Shown piece after piece: positions 20,726-30,473 of a stretch of 64,000 nucleotides of DNA. The notes under the pieces are model-generated. The model was not told where the DNA came from. It worked only from the letters and a program-made list of their open reading frames with translations, and ran no database searches. The stretch covers positions 744,001-808,000 of the forward strand of contig JAHHDT010000001.1 in assembly GCA_019739225.1 (NCBI GenBank), written 5' to 3'. The position numbers and the translations under genes are program-made. Every line of letters starts with the position of its first letter. Position 1 is the stretch's first letter. This stretch comes from Aquamicrobium sp. (GTDB taxonomy: Bacteria > Pseudomonadota > Alphaproteobacteria > Rhizobiales > Rhizobiaceae).

Positions 20726-21432
20726 GTGCGCTGCATGCTCCGCTCGATCGTTTCGTAGGCGCCGTTGATCGCAGCAAGCCGGCTGTTGGCGATTGCAAGA
20801 AATTCTTCCGGAACGCCGCGCGCGATCAGCCGGTCCGGATGGTTTTCCGCAACCATGCGCCGGTATCTGGCGCGCACCTCCTCGAACGGCGTTCCGCGCT
20901 CGATCCCGAGTACGAGCCAGGGATCCTTCTCGCCGAGGATCGCATGGCGGGAAAGAATGCGCTCGAAATGCTGCTCATCGATCTCGAAGATTTCCGCCAC
21001 GCGATGAAGGAACGCCACCTCGCGCTCGTGCACGAAACCGTCAGCCTTGGCGATGTGGAACAGCCCGTCGAGTATGTCTTCGAGCATGGCGCAATTGGGC
21101 TGGCCGGATCCGCACAGGCGCGCCATCCGCTCGGCGTAGAGTTCGAAGCCGGCCACGTCCTGCTTGGCGAGATCGAACAGCCGCGCCACGTTGCGGGCCT
21201 GGTCGCGAGGCACTTCAAAAATCTGCTGAAAGGCGCGAACCTCAGCCTGCGTGACGATGCCGTCGGCCTTGGCCATTTTCGCAGAAAGCGCGATCATCGC
21301 GATCGAGAAGGCAACCCGTCGGCGCAACTCGGGATCGCCCTCGAACACGGTGCGGACGGCCTCGATCAGGTTCGACAGCGCGTTCGCTGGAACGGTCGAG
21401 AGAAATTCGCTTATCCTGGCCCAGATCGACAT
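20722..21432 (-). CDS. DjlA-like J-domain protein with TerB domain
   Basis: Protein of 236 residues. The N-terminal two thirds is an all-helical TerB-like domain (SIAMIALSAKMAKADGIVTQAEVRAF), and the C-terminus is a J domain with the HPD motif in RYRRMVAENHPDRL, which stimulates DnaK-type chaperones. E. coli DjlA has a membrane span before the TerB region; none is clear here, so it may be soluble. Start MSIWARISEF was chosen. It overlaps the amidase gene. Confidence 0.85.
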   Translation of the reverse strand: MSIWARISEFLSTVPANALSNLIEAVRTVFEGDPELRRRVAFSIAMIALSAKMAKADGIVTQAEVRAFQQIFEVPRDQARNVARLFDLAKQDVAGFELYAERMARLCGSGQPNCAMLEDILDGLFHIAKADGFVHEREVAFLHRVAEIFEIDEQHFERILSRHAILGEKDPWLVLGIERGTPFEEVRARYRRMVAENHPDRLIARGVPEEFLAIANSRLAAINGAYETIERSMQRT

Positions 21433-21503
21433 CCGGGCCTTCTTAAGGTGAATCGTCGGCGTTGACGAGATGTCTGGCGGTTGAAGTCCCACCTTGCGTG
21501 CAA

Positions 21504-21531
21504 GAAAAAGGCCGGTGTGAAACCGGCCTTC
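21504..21531 (-). terminator. Rho-independent terminator of the small lipoprotein gene
   Basis: Minus strand: GGCCGGT, loop TTCAC, ACCGGCC, then TTTTTCTT. It lies 24 bp after the stop of the lipoprotein gene. Confidence 0.8.
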
Positions 21532-21554
21532 TTCGAGACTGGAGGCTTTACCGC

Positions 21555-21725
21555 TTACTCGGTGGGGGCCGGCGCGGGAGCCGGTTCTGCCGGCTGCTCG
21601 GGCTGCGCCATCGGCGCCTGTTCCTGCTCGGGCAGGCCCTGGGTGGTGGTGTTGTCCGTGTCGCTGCAGGCAGCAAGACCCATCAGAGCGATGGCGGAAG
21701 CGGAAGCGAGGATCAGCTTTTTCAT
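21555..21725 (-). CDS. Small Pro/Glu/Ala-rich lipoprotein
   Basis: A 56-codon gene starting ATG at 21725. The protein begins MKKLILASASAIALMGLAAC; the lipobox LAAC places the lipidated cysteine at residue 20. The mature part is 37 residues of mostly P, E, Q and A (ending EPAPAPAPTE), with no domain. It is framed by an AAGGAGAT ribosome site and its own terminator, which supports a real monocistronic gene. Location is inner- or outer-membrane surface; function unknown. Confidence 0.8.
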   Translation of the reverse strand: MKKLILASASAIALMGLAACSDTDNTTTQGLPEQEQAPMAQPEQPAEPAPAPAPTE

Positions 21726-21839
21726 TTCAAATCTCCTTCTTCATCGAGCGCTCGCCCCTCTCAGTTCAGACCGGGCACTCGACACAAAAATGCGTGAGCG
21801 GCTATCCGGTTTCGTAACGTTGTGTGACTCGCTGTAAGG

Positions 21840-22763
21840 CTATTGGCGCCGGTAGAAACGACCGAGAATGGCGGGCGTCAGATACATCGGAATCTGATAG
21901 CAGCCGATGAAAAGCAAGATCGGATCGATCGTCTCCTGCGGGAGCACCGTCAGGAACAGTGCGACGTTGCGGTTGCCCGCCACGATCCCGATTGCAGCGG
22001 CGCGCCTTGCGAAGCCCACGCGACGCGCCAGGGTGGCCGCAACGATCTGCAGCAGGAAGTTCACGGCACACACCAGCGCAAGAACACCTGCGAAGGTCAG
22101 CGGCGTCTGGCGGATCGCCGGCCCCACCGCCGACATCAATCCGATCACCACCACGGCCATCGCGATCGCCGACAGCCCGTCGATGGACTGTATCGTCCTC
22201 TCGCTCGGATTACGTAGCCAGAATGCGCGCAGCAGGAAGGCCGCCCCCGTCGCCGCGACGATCAGCGCCATCAGCCCGCCTGCCGCCGCCAGCACTGCAC
22301 GCGCCTCGCCGAAGGCCGGCGACAGCCAGAAGACGGGAAGCACGGTGAGCGGCAGCAGGGCCGTCCCGACGACGATCTGCCGCAGCGCAGGCGCCGGATC
22401 GTTTCCAGTCATGATCGCAAGGTTCGGACTACCGGTCACCGGGGCAGCGGCCAGCATCAGCACGAAGAAGGTGGCAAGCGCCGCGCCCGAAAGGCCAAGA
22501 ACCGTGAAAAGCAGGATCGCCGACAGTGGCAATATCACCTGAAGCAACGTTGCAAGACCGACCGACGCACCGAGATCGCCCAGTGCGCCGACCGCCTGCC
22601 GATGCCCGACGCGCAACGCTGCCAGAAACAGCAGGCTTGCGATCATCCCGCCGATCCATGGCCGCATGGCGACCGCAAGATCGGGAAATGCGATGCCGGC
22701 TGCCAGCCCCAGCACCAGCACCAGCCGGCCGTGACGAGCCGCAGCGGCAAGAAATGCGTGCAC
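21840..22763 (-). CDS. BASS-family (bile acid:sodium symporter-like) membrane protein
   Basis: About 307 residues with nine to ten hydrophobic spans. GSPNLAIMTGNDPAPALRQIVVGTALLP resembles the discontinuous core-helix segment of the BASS/NhaA fold, and VAGNRNVALFLTVLP is the second one. The GTG at 22763 is the best start, as upstream in-frame sequence overlaps the neighbouring regulator and is not hydrophobic. Substrate unknown. It follows the MarR-type gene on the same strand. Confidence 0.7.
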   Translation of the reverse strand: MHAFLAAAARHGRLVLVLGLAAGIAFPDLAVAMRPWIGGMIASLLFLAALRVGHRQAVGALGDLGASVGLATLLQVILPLSAILLFTVLGLSGAALATFFVLMLAAAPVTGSPNLAIMTGNDPAPALRQIVVGTALLPLTVLPVFWLSPAFGEARAVLAAAGGLMALIVAATGAAFLLRAFWLRNPSERTIQSIDGLSAIAMAVVVIGLMSAVGPAIRQTPLTFAGVLALVCAVNFLLQIVAATLARRVGFARRAAAIGIVAGNRNVALFLTVLPQETIDPILLFIGCYQIPMYLTPAILGRFYRRQ

Positions 22764-22776
22764 GGCCGCTACACTC

Positions 22777-23295
22777 TCAAAGCGATGCGGCGGTACGCGC
22801 CGCCTGATCGTAGTGGCCCGAAAGCGCGCGGAGCGTCGCAGCCACGTTCGAGATCGCCTTGGGATCGAGGCCCAGCCCCTTGACGGATTCGACCAGCAAC
22901 GCCTCCCGCACGGAACGATAGCGAATGCACGCTTCCACCCCCTTGGGTGTGGCACCGACGAGCTTTTCCTTGCCCGAGCGCGTGCTCTTGACCAGTCCGC
23001 GCTTTTCCAGCTTCTTGATTGCGTAGATGACGACGTGCGTGTCTTCGATGCCGAGCATGATGCAGAGGTCGGAAAGCCGTTTGGGCCGGCCGCGATGGTT
23101 GGCCGAATGCAGCACCTGAACGTCGATCGACGTCAGCCCGGGCTCACCCGCCGCCGTCATGCAGCGCACCATCCAGCGCTCGAAGGCGTTGCCGGCCAGC
23201 GTCATGCCGAATTCGAGCTCGGATAGCGCCGGCAGCGCCCCGTCGGCCAGATGTGCCGACGAGACGATCGGTCCGAAATCGGTTTTCTCGGTCAT
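22777..23295 (-). CDS. MarR-type winged-helix regulator
   Basis: Protein of 172 residues with a winged-helix core: LTSIDVQVLHSANHRGRPKRLSDLCIMLGIEDTHVVIYAIKKLEKRGLVKSTRSGKEKLV, in which the middle helices would read DNA. It lies 22 bp downstream of the TRAP genes on the same strand, so it is the likely local regulator of the transporter and of the divergent oxoprolinase. The ATG at 23295 (MTEKTDF) is chosen. Confidence 0.82.
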   Translation of the reverse strand: MTEKTDFGPIVSSAHLADGALPALSELEFGMTLAGNAFERWMVRCMTAAGEPGLTSIDVQVLHSANHRGRPKRLSDLCIMLGIEDTHVVIYAIKKLEKRGLVKSTRSGKEKLVGATPKGVEACIRYRSVREALLVESVKGLGLDPKAISNVAATLRALSGHYDQAARTAASL

Positions 23296-23317
23296 GGCTT
23301 TCCTCCCCTGACTTGCA

Positions 23318-24622
23318 TCATCCCGCGAACATGGTCCTGGGCAACCACAGCGCAACGTCCGGGAACATCGCCAGTATCGCCACCATCACCGCCATCAGCA
23401 GGAAGAAGGGCAGCGTCGCGCCGGCGATCTCGAACAGATCCCTGCCGGTCAGCCCCTGTATCACGAACAGGTTGAAGCCCACCGGCGGGGTGATCTGCGC
23501 CATCTCGACGACGATGACGAGATAGATCCCGAACCAGACGAGGTCGAAGCCGGCCGCCGAAACCAGCGGCATGATAACCGCAGTGGTCAGCACCACCATC
23601 GAGATGCCGTCGAGGAAACAGCCGAGCATGATGAACAGCAGCGTCAGCGCGGCCAGCAGCATCATCGGCGAAAGGCCGAGTTCGCCGATCCAGGTGGCAA
23701 GCTGACGTGGCAGACCGGTAAAGCCCATCGCCGTTGTCAGGATGTCGGCGCCGGCCAGAATGAACGCGATCATGCAGGACGTCACGGTGGCCGCCATCAG
23801 GCCTTCCTTGAACCGTGTCCAGTCGAGCGCGCCCTGCGCACGCGCCAGCACGAGGCTGAGCGCCACACCCACCACCGCCGCCTCCGTCGGCGACGCGATG
23901 CCACCGTAGATTGAGCCGATGACACCCAGGATCAGCATGGCAACGGGCAGCAACTCACGGATCGCCGCAAGCTTGTGCGACCACGAGGTGCGCGGATCGG
24001 GAGGCGGCATCTTGTCGGGGTTCAGAAGCGCCCAAAGCGCGACATACCCCATGAACAGCCCCGCCAGCACCAGTCCCGGTATCACGCCGGCAACGAACAG
24101 GCGGGCAATGGATTCCTCGACTGCGGCGCCATAGACGATCAGGATGATCGACGGCGGGATCAGCAGGCCGAGCGTGCCGGAACCGGCAAGGCTGCCAATG
24201 GCGAGACGGTCGTCGTACCCCCGCTTCTGCAGCTCCGGCAGCGAGATCTTGCCGACGGTGGCAGTGGTGGCCGCCGAAGAGCCCGATACGGCCGCAAACA
24301 CCGCGCAGCCAAGCACGTTGACATGGGCCAGCCTGCCGGGAATGCGTCGCACGAAGGGTGAAATGCCGGCGAACATGTTCTCCGAGAGGCGCGAGCGGAA
24401 CAATATTTCGCCCATCCAGATGAACATCGGCAGCGCCGTCAGGTCCCAGGATATGGACGAACTCCACAAGGAGGTCGCCATTACCTGCGCTGCCGGGATG
24501 GCAGGCTTTGAGGCCAGTGCCACCAGGGCTACGAGTGACAGAGAGAAAGCGATCCACAGGCCGAGCGCCAGCGCCGCGAACATCACGACGATCAGCAGTA
24601 AAGACAGTTCGAAAACGCCCAT
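23318..24622 (-). CDS. dctM: TRAP transporter large permease subunit (DctM)
   Basis: Protein of 434 residues with about twelve membrane spans. Family segments include MWIGEILFRSRLSENMFAGISPFVRRIPGRLAHVNVLGCAVFAAVSGSSAATTATVG (start of the core) and LPELQKRGYD. It forms the sodium-driven channel of a tripartite ATP-independent transporter for organic acids. It is preceded by dctQ with a 2-bp gap. Confidence 0.93.
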   Translation of the reverse strand: MGVFELSLLLIVVMFAALALGLWIAFSLSLVALVALASKPAIPAAQVMATSLWSSSISWDLTALPMFIWMGEILFRSRLSENMFAGISPFVRRIPGRLAHVNVLGCAVFAAVSGSSAATTATVGKISLPELQKRGYDDRLAIGSLAGSGTLGLLIPPSIILIVYGAAVEESIARLFVAGVIPGLVLAGLFMGYVALWALLNPDKMPPPDPRTSWSHKLAAIRELLPVAMLILGVIGSIYGGIASPTEAAVVGVALSLVLARAQGALDWTRFKEGLMAATVTSCMIAFILAGADILTTAMGFTGLPRQLATWIGELGLSPMMLLAALTLLFIMLGCFLDGISMVVLTTAVIMPLVSAAGFDLVWFGIYLVIVVEMAQITPPVGFNLFVIQGLTGRDLFEIAGATLPFFLLMAVMVAILAMFPDVALWLPRTMFAG

Positions 24623-24624
24623 GC

Positions 24625-25158
24625 TCAGGCCTCCGTCCGGCTCTGGATATAAACCCGACGGGTCCAGGCCCTGACCGTCACATCGACAAGCGCAATCGTC
24701 AGAACGGCAAGGCCAACCGTCATCAGGCCCTGCGGCAGCGCCAGGGGTATCGGCACGATGCCGTAGGAAACATCATTGAAATTCCAGCTTCTGATCGTCA
24801 GCCGTGCCAGCGCCACAGTCGCGTAGAGCGACAACGCGGCTCCCGCCATTCCGAGCAAGGTTTCGACCACGTGGCGGGCACCGCCCCCCAGCCTATTGAC
24901 CAGCACGCCGACACGGATATGACCGCCGCTCACGAGCGTGTGGGCGAGCGCCAGAAAGCTGGCGGTGCCAAGCAGGAAGCCGCATATTTCCGCTATGGAC
25001 GGGACCCTGATCCCCAGGGGCTGCAGGCCGATAAACCGCAGTCCGACGTCAAGCAGGCGCGCGGATACCTGGATGGCTACCAGGGCGAAGATCATGAAGA
25101 TCGCAATCGCGGCCATCCAGCCCGCGACGCGATAGAGTGCGTCGAGAAAACGCCGCAT
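24625..25158 (-). CDS. dctQ: TRAP transporter small permease subunit (DctQ)
   Basis: Protein of 177 residues with four predicted spans (about 8-30, 45-65, 90-110 and 130-150), the normal DctQ layout. The ATG at 25158 begins MRRFLDALYRVAGWM; longer in-frame sequence upstream crosses the intergenic hairpin and is not used. Confidence 0.9.
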   Translation of the reverse strand: MRRFLDALYRVAGWMAAIAIFMIFALVAIQVSARLLDVGLRFIGLQPLGIRVPSIAEICGFLLGTASFLALAHTLVSGGHIRVGVLVNRLGGGARHVVETLLGMAGAALSLYATVALARLTIRSWNFNDVSYGIVPIPLALPQGLMTVGLAVLTIALVDVTVRAWTRRVYIQSRTEA

Positions 25159-25188
25159 GGGACTTTCCCCTGAATAAGAGACGGGCAT

Positions 25189-25213
25189 CCGGGCGGCGAT
25201 GCACGCCACCCGG
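25189..25213 (-). other. Stem-loop between dctP and dctQ
   Basis: CCGGGTGGCG and CGCCGCCCGG (one mismatch) surround a 5-base loop in the 77-bp gap after dctP. There is no U-tract. Such hairpins behind a binding-protein gene often keep its message more abundant than that of the permeases; that role is inferred. Confidence 0.45.
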
Positions 25214-25235
25214 ACGGCTGTCCGCATTGCAGCGC

Positions 25236-26216
25236 TTAGTTGCCGCGGTAGGTCTGCAACAGAGCTTCGCCGTCGGCGCCGGCCCGCTCCTTCCACTCCT
25301 CGGCGATCGTCTCGCCGATCTTGGAGAAGTCGGCTTTCAGTTCGTCGGAGGGCGTGACGACGGTGACGCCGTTGTCGGCAAGCTCCTTCGTCTTGTCCTG
25401 CGTCTCCGTCTGCGACATCTCCCAGCCGCGTGTCTCGGCTTCCGCTGCCGCCTCGAGCACCGCGCTCTTGACGTCGTCACCCAGCGCGTCGAAGGCCGCC
25501 TTGTTGACGATCACCATGTTGCGCGGCAGCCAAGCCTGCGTGTCGTGGTAGTGGGTCAGGAAGTCCCAGGCCTTGGAATCGACGCCCGTTGACGGCGACG
25601 TGATCATCGCTTCCACGCGGCCGGTAGCAAACGCGGTCGGAATGTCGGACGCCTCGATCTGCGTCGGCACCATGCCTGCCAGCTCGGCGACGCGCTCGGT
25701 GCCGAGATTGTAGGCGCGGAACTTCAGGCCCTCGAGTTCGGAGAGCGCGGTCACTTCCTTCTTGGCAAAGATGCCCTGCGGCGGCCAGGGCACCGAGAAC
25801 AGGAGCTGCAGGCCCTGCTCGCCGAGCAGCTTTTCGAGGTATGGCCGCTGCGCGTCATAGAGCTTCTTGGACAGTTCATAGCTCGAAGCCAGGAACGGCA
25901 CGGAGTCCACGCCGAAGATCGGGCTCTCGTTTTCAAGCCGCGATACCAGCAGCTCGCCGGCGGGCACGATGCCGTCACGCACGGAGGTCTTGATCTCGGG
26001 ATGCGCGATCAGCGACTGGTTCGAATGCACGGTGATCTTGAGTTCGCCGCCGGTCTTTTCTCCAACGTCTTCTGCAAACTGCATGACGTTGCGGGTGTGG
26101 AAATTGCCGTCAGGATAAGGCGTCGGGAGGTCCCAGGCGGTCTGCGCGAAGGCCGCGCTGGTGACGAAGAGGCCGCCGGCGAGAAGGCCAGCCGCGAGCG
26201 GTGCACGGTATTTCAT
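25236..26216 (-). CDS. dctP: TRAP transporter solute-binding protein (DctP)
   Basis: Periplasmic protein of 326 residues with a signal peptide (cleavage after about 24, SAAFA-QTAWD). The DctP signature arginine region is GLKFRAYNLGTERVAELAGMVPTQIEASDIPTAFATGRVEAM. It starts the TRAP operon, 158 bp from the divergent oxoprolinase gene, which suggests a cyclic amide or carboxylated amino-acid derivative as ligand. The ligand is inferred from context only. Confidence 0.92.
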   Translation of the reverse strand: MKYRAPLAAGLLAGGLFVTSAAFAQTAWDLPTPYPDGNFHTRNVMQFAEDVGEKTGGELKITVHSNQSLIAHPEIKTSVRDGIVPAGELLVSRLENESPIFGVDSVPFLASSYELSKKLYDAQRPYLEKLLGEQGLQLLFSVPWPPQGIFAKKEVTALSELEGLKFRAYNLGTERVAELAGMVPTQIEASDIPTAFATGRVEAMITSPSTGVDSKAWDFLTHYHDTQAWLPRNMVIVNKAAFDALGDDVKSAVLEAAAEAETRGWEMSQTETQDKTKELADNGVTVVTPSDELKADFSKIGETIAEEWKERAGADGEALLQTYRGN

Positions 26217-26291
26217 GTCGTTCCCCTTTTCATCTTAATGCTTCGACTTCTGTGTCCGGAGCATGCCGCGTTTCTCCGGCAGATGCCAACG

Positions 26292-26329
26292 TTGACAGTT
26301 TATCGAGAAATCGTCAATAAGTTTTGACG
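26292..26329. promoter_or_regulatory. TTGAC/GTCAA half-site cluster between TRAP and oxoprolinase genes
   Basis: TTGAC at 26292, CGTCAA at 26312 and TTGACG at 26324 form overlapping inverted repeats; the last two are perfect 6-bp arms with a 6-bp spacer. They lie centrally in the divergent promoter region. TTGACA here can also serve as a -35 box. The nearby MarR-type protein is a candidate binder, by inference. Confidence 0.4.
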
Positions 26330-26374
26330 TTGGGGTATCCGGACGTCGGACCCCGCCAGAGGGAGACAAGAAAA

Positions 26375-29300
26375 ATGGCCGGCAAATGGGACTTCTGGAT
26401 CGATCGCGGCGGCACCTTCACCGACATCATCGGCAGGGACCCCGAAGGCGAACTCCATCCGCTTAAGCTCCTTTCGGAGAACCCCGAAGCCTACAAGGAT
26501 GCCGCAATCGCCGGCATCCGCAGGCTTCTCGGCGTTAGAGCCGATGCGCCGGTTCCCTCCGATGCGATCGGCGACATCAAGATGGGCACGACGGTTGCCA
26601 CCAACGCGCTCCTGGAGCGCAAGGGCGACCGCGTGCTGCTGTTGATCACGAGGGGGTTCCGCGATGCGCTGCGCATCGCCTACCAGGCCCGCCCGGACAT
26701 CTTCGCCAAGGAAATCGTCCTCCCCGAACAGCTCTACGAGCGCGTGGTGGAGGTCGATGAGCGCGTGCGCGCCGACGGCACTGTCGAAATGGCGTTCGAT
26801 GCCGAGCATATCCGCGATGCGGTGAGCAAAGCCAGGGCCGACGGCATTGATGCGGTTGCCATCGTCTTCATGCATGCATGGAAATATCCGGAGCATGAGG
26901 AAATGGCGGCAAGCCTCTGCGAAGAATCCGGTTTCTCGCAAATCTCGGTCTCCAACCGCGTCTCGCCGCTGGTCAAGCTGGTCGGCCGTGGCGACACCGC
27001 CGTGGTCGACGCTTACCTCTCGCCGATCCTGTCGCGCTACGTTCGGCAGGTCGCGGGCGAACTGGGCATCTCCAGCAACAAGACCGGCGCGGCCTCCCCT
27101 CGCCTGATGTTCATGATGTCGTCTGGCGGCCTGACGGCCGCAGACATGTTCCAGGGCAAGGACGCGCTTCTGTCCGGCCCGGCCGGCGGCGTCGTCGGCA
27201 TGGTGGAGACCGCGCGCCTTGCCGGCTTCGGAAAGGTCATCGGCTTCGACATGGGCGGAACCTCGACCGACGTCGCCCACTATGATGGCGAATATGAGCG
27301 CGCGTTCGACACCGAGGTGGCCGGCGTGCGCGTCCGCGCGCCGATGATGCGCATCCACACCGTGGCCGCCGGCGGCGGCTCGGTCCTGCACTACGAGGCG
27401 GGGCGCTTTCAGACGGGTCCGGATTCGGCAGGCGCCAATCCCGGCCCGGCATGCTACCGGCGCGGCGGCCCGCTGGCCGTCACCGACGCCAATGTCATGC
27501 TGGGCAAGCTCCAGCCCGATTTCTTCCCGGCTATCTTCGGCCCCGAACAGGACCAGCCGCTGGACACCGAGACCGTGCGCGCGAAATTCGCAGCTATGGC
27601 AGGAGACATAGGCGATGGCCGCGCACCGGAAGCTGTTGCCGAAGGCTTCGTGACGATCGCCGTGGAGAATATGGCCAACGCCATCAAGAAAATCTCCGTC
27701 CAGCGCGGCTACGACGTCACCGAATATCTGCTCAACTGCTTTGGCGGCGCGGGCGGCCAGCATGCCTGCCTCGTCGCCGACGCACTCGGTATGGAGGCCG
27801 TGCTGATCCACCCGTTCTCCGGCCTGCTCTCGGCCTATGGCATCGGTCTCTCGGCCATCTTTGCCTCGCGCCAACAGGCCTTGCTGGCACCGCTGGCAGA
27901 CAGTTCACTTACAGAGATCGAGGCCACCATCGCCCATCTGCGCGATGAAGTAGCCGAGGAGCTTTCTGTCCAAGGTGTTCCGGCTGACAAGATCGGCTGG
28001 AAACCGGTGCTTCAGGTGCGCTACGACGGCACCGACACCGCCCTGCCCGTCACCTTCGAAACGGGTTCGATCGTCGATGCCCGCGCGGCATTCGAGGCTG
28101 CCCACAAGTCCCAGTTCGGCTTCATCTACGATGACAAGCCGGCGGTCGTGGAATCTGTCAGCCTGGAAGGCGTGGACACGCGAGGCGCCGGTCGCGACGA
28201 GCGCGACGCCGAAACCCGCGACATCGACCTAAAAGCCGGCGATACGCGCAAGGTATTCTTCGAGGGCGAATGGCACGACACCGCCATCCACCGGCGGGAA
28301 AACCTCAAGCCGGGCAACCGCCTCGCCGGCCCCGCTTTGCTGATCGAAAGCCACCAGACCATCGTGATCGAGCCGGGCTGGCAGGCGGAAGTGACGGCCA
28401 AGAACCACGTGCTGCTGCGCCGTGTCGAAAAGAAGCGCCGTTCGGCAGCCCTTGGCACGGCCGCCGATCCGGTCATGCTCGAGGTCTTCAACAACCTTTT
28501 CATGTCGATCGCCGAGCAGATGGGCGTCACGCTGCAGAACACAGCCTACTCCGTCAACATCAAGGAACGGCTGGATTTCTCCTGCGCCGTCTTCGATCGC
28601 ACCGGCGCACTGGTCGCCAATGCGCCGCACATGCCGGTGCATCTGGGCTCCATGGACCGGTCGGTGGAAACGATCATCCGCCTCAACGAGGGCGACATTC
28701 ATCCGGGCGACGTCTTCGCGCTGAACGCGCCTTACAATGGCGGCACCCACCTGCCCGACATCACCGTGGTCACGCCCGTCTTCGACGACGCGGGCAAGGA
28801 AATCCTGTTCTACGCGGCCTCGCGTGGCCACCACGCCGACGTGGGCGGCACCGCGCCCGGCTCGATGACGCCGCTCGCGACCACCGTGGACGAGGAAGGC
28901 GTGCTGTTCGACAATTTCCGCCTTGTCGAGCGTGGACGCTTCCGCGAGGCGGAGCTTCATACACTTCTGACCGACCATCCTTACCCTGCCCGCAACCCGC
29001 ACCAGAACATCGCCGACCTCAAGGCGCAGATCGCCGCCAACGAGAAGGGCGTGGCGGAGCTGCGCAAGATGGTCACGCATTTCGGGCTGGAGACGGTCGA
29101 GGCCTATATGGGCCATGTGCAGGACAATGCCGCCGAAAGCGTGCGCCGGGTACTGGAACGCCTGCCGGACAGCTCGGAATACGAATACCCAACCGATACC
29201 GGCCAGATCATCAAGGTGAAGATCACGGTCGACCGCACCAAGCGAGAAGCCACGGTCGATTTCACCGGCACGTCGCCGGTGCAGAAGAACAACTTCAACG

Positions 29301-30010
29301 CGCCCGAGCCGGTCGCGCGCGCGGCGGTGCTCTACGCGTTTCGGGTGATGGTCGAAAACAACATCCCGATGAATGCCGGCTGCCTGCGGCCGATCAACAT
29401 CGTTATTCCAGAGGGCTGCATGCTGCGGCCGTCCTACCCGGCCGCGGTGGTGGCCGGCAATGTCGAGACCTCGCAGCATGTCACCAACGCGATATTCGGC
29501 GCGATGGGTGCTATCGCCAACTCGCAAGGCACGATGAACAACCTCACCTTCGGCAACCAGACGTACCAGTATTACGAGACGATCTGCTCCGGCTCCCCGG
29601 CCGGCCAGACCAATGACGGCAAGGGGTTCGCGGGAACGTCGGGCGTCCACGTCCACATGACCAACTCAAGGCTGACCGATCCGGAAATCCTGGAACTGCG
29701 ATTCCCCGTACTTCTCGAGGATTTCCACATCCGCGAAGGATCGGGTGGCAAGGGCAAGTGGAACGCGGGTGACGGCACAATGCGCACGATCCGCTTCCTG
29801 GAGCGGATGGAATGCGCGATCCTGTCGTCCCACCGACAGCATCCGCCGCGCGGCGTCGCGGGCGGCGGCGACGGCGAGACCGGCTCCACCGAGGTGCGCC
29901 GGCTCGGCGGAAAGGTCGAACTGCTCAAGGCCTGCGACCAGACGATGCTGGAGGCCGGCGAGGCCGTCATCCTCACCACGCCGACGGCCGGAGGTTTCGG
30001 GCGCGGCTGA
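26375..30010 (+). CDS. 5-oxoprolinase / hydantoinase, fused HyuA-HyuB type
   Basis: Protein of 1211 residues combining both subunits. The HyuA half opens with [11 protein letters not shown] (10-20) and has a second actin-like ATP motif [14 protein letters not shown] near 289-302. The HyuB half starts near 692 ([20 protein letters not shown]). Fused members hydrolyse 5-oxoproline to glutamate with ATP; related enzymes open hydantoins. Start [13 protein letters not shown] follows GGGAG. Divergent from the TRAP operon, its likely uptake system. The exact substrate is not settled. Confidence 0.9.
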   Translation: MAGKWDFWIDRGGTFTDIIGRDPEGELHPLKLLSENPEAYKDAAIAGIRRLLGVRADAPVPSDAIGDIKMGTTVATNALLERKGDRVLLLITRGFRDALRIAYQARPDIFAKEIVLPEQLYERVVEVDERVRADGTVEMAFDAEHIRDAVSKARADGIDAVAIVFMHAWKYPEHEEMAASLCEESGFSQISVSNRVSPLVKLVGRGDTAVVDAYLSPILSRYVRQVAGELGISSNKTGAASPRLMFMMSSGGLTAADMFQGKDALLSGPAGGVVGMVETARLAGFGKVIGFDMGGTSTDVAHYDGEYERAFDTEVAGVRVRAPMMRIHTVAAGGGSVLHYEAGRFQTGPDSAGANPGPACYRRGGPLAVTDANVMLGKLQPDFFPAIFGPEQDQPLDTETVRAKFAAMAGDIGDGRAPEAVAEGFVTIAVENMANAIKKISVQRGYDVTEYLLNCFGGAGGQHACLVADALGMEAVLIHPFSGLLSAYGIGLSAIFASRQQALLAPLADSSLTEIEATIAHLRDEVAEELSVQGVPADKIGWKPVLQVRYDGTDTALPVTFETGSIVDARAAFEAAHKSQFGFIYDDKPAVVESVSLEGVDTRGAGRDERDAETRDIDLKAGDTRKVFFEGEWHDTAIHRRENLKPGNRLAGPALLIESHQTIVIEPGWQAEVTAKNHVLLRRVEKKRRSAALGTAADPVMLEVFNNLFMSIAEQMGVTLQNTAYSVNIKERLDFSCAVFDRTGALVANAPHMPVHLGSMDRSVETIIRLNEGDIHPGDVFALNAPYNGGTHLPDITVVTPVFDDAGKEILFYAASRGHHADVGGTAPGSMTPLATTVDEEGVLFDNFRLVERGRFREAELHTLLTDHPYPARNPHQNIADLKAQIAANEKGVAELRKMVTHFGLETVEAYMGHVQDNAAESVRRVLERLPDSSEYEYPTDTGQIIKVKITVDRTKREATVDFTGTSPVQKNNFNAPEPVARAAVLYAFRVMVENNIPMNAGCLRPINIVIPEGCMLRPSYPAAVVAGNVETSQHVTNAIFGAMGAIANSQGTMNNLTFGNQTYQYYETICSGSPAGQTNDGKGFAGTSGVHVHMTNSRLTDPEILELRFPVLLEDFHIREGSGGKGKWNAGDGTMRTIRFLERMECAILSSHRQHPPRGVAGGGDGETGSTEVRRLGGKVELLKACDQTMLEAGEAVILTTPTAGGFGRG

Positions 30011-30019
30011 GCCGCGCCC
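29999..30019. terminator. Hairpin enclosing the oxoprolinase stop codon, between convergent genes
   Basis: Perfect 9-bp arms GGGCGCGGC/GCCGCGCCC enclose a 3-base loop that is the TGA stop itself. The cupin gene ends three bases further on from the other side. There is no U-tract, so it may act as a bidirectional RNA end stabiliser rather than a classic terminator. Confidence 0.4.
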
Positions 30020-30021
30020 TC

Positions 30022-30411
30022 CTACTCCAGGTTGGTCTGGATCCAGCGTGGCGACAGGTGGATGTCGAGCGTCTGGAGCCGACCGGGGCCGAGATTGATG
30101 AATTTGTGCGGCACCCCCGCGGGCCCCATCACCGTGTCGCCCGCCTCGGCGTCGATCGTCTGGTCCCCGACGAAGAAGCGCGCGCGGCCTTTCTGGACGA
30201 CGAACACCTCGTCGTAAGGATGGATATGCAGCACCGGCCCGACCCCCGGCTCGTCGTTGCCGTAGGTCAGCACCGTAATCTGCGTTGCAAGGGTCTCGCC
30301 GTTGATCGAGCCACGGTATGGCCCGTCAATCGTGGCATCGAAAAGCCGAGCTTTGGCGGGTGGGCGACCGTCGGGTGTGACGGTCGCCGGGTCGAAGTCG
30401 CGTCGTGTCAT
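30022..30411 (-). CDS. Small cupin-domain protein
   Basis: Single cupin barrel of 129 residues. PVLHIHPYDEVFVVQKGRA (about 59-77) is cupin motif 1 with metal-binding histidines and a glutamate; GDTVMGPAGVPHKFINLG (91-108) is motif 2 with the last histidine. It may be an enzyme or a ligand sensor; sequence does not say. It is convergent with the oxoprolinase gene. Confidence 0.82.
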   Translation of the reverse strand: MTRRDFDPATVTPDGRPPAKARLFDATIDGPYRGSINGETLATQITVLTYGNDEPGVGPVLHIHPYDEVFVVQKGRARFFVGDQTIDAEAGDTVMGPAGVPHKFINLGPGRLQTLDIHLSPRWIQTNLE

Positions 30412-30473
30412 GTGGCCTCCTCGAATGGAAGGCGGAGGATGATCGACGCGACGCCGGGAGGCAAGACGGAGCC

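Noticed and set aside
26300-27874. 524-codon open frame antisense to the oxoprolinase
   Set aside because: The plus-strand frame holds both ATP motifs of HyuA; the reverse frame has no domain features and no ribosome site.
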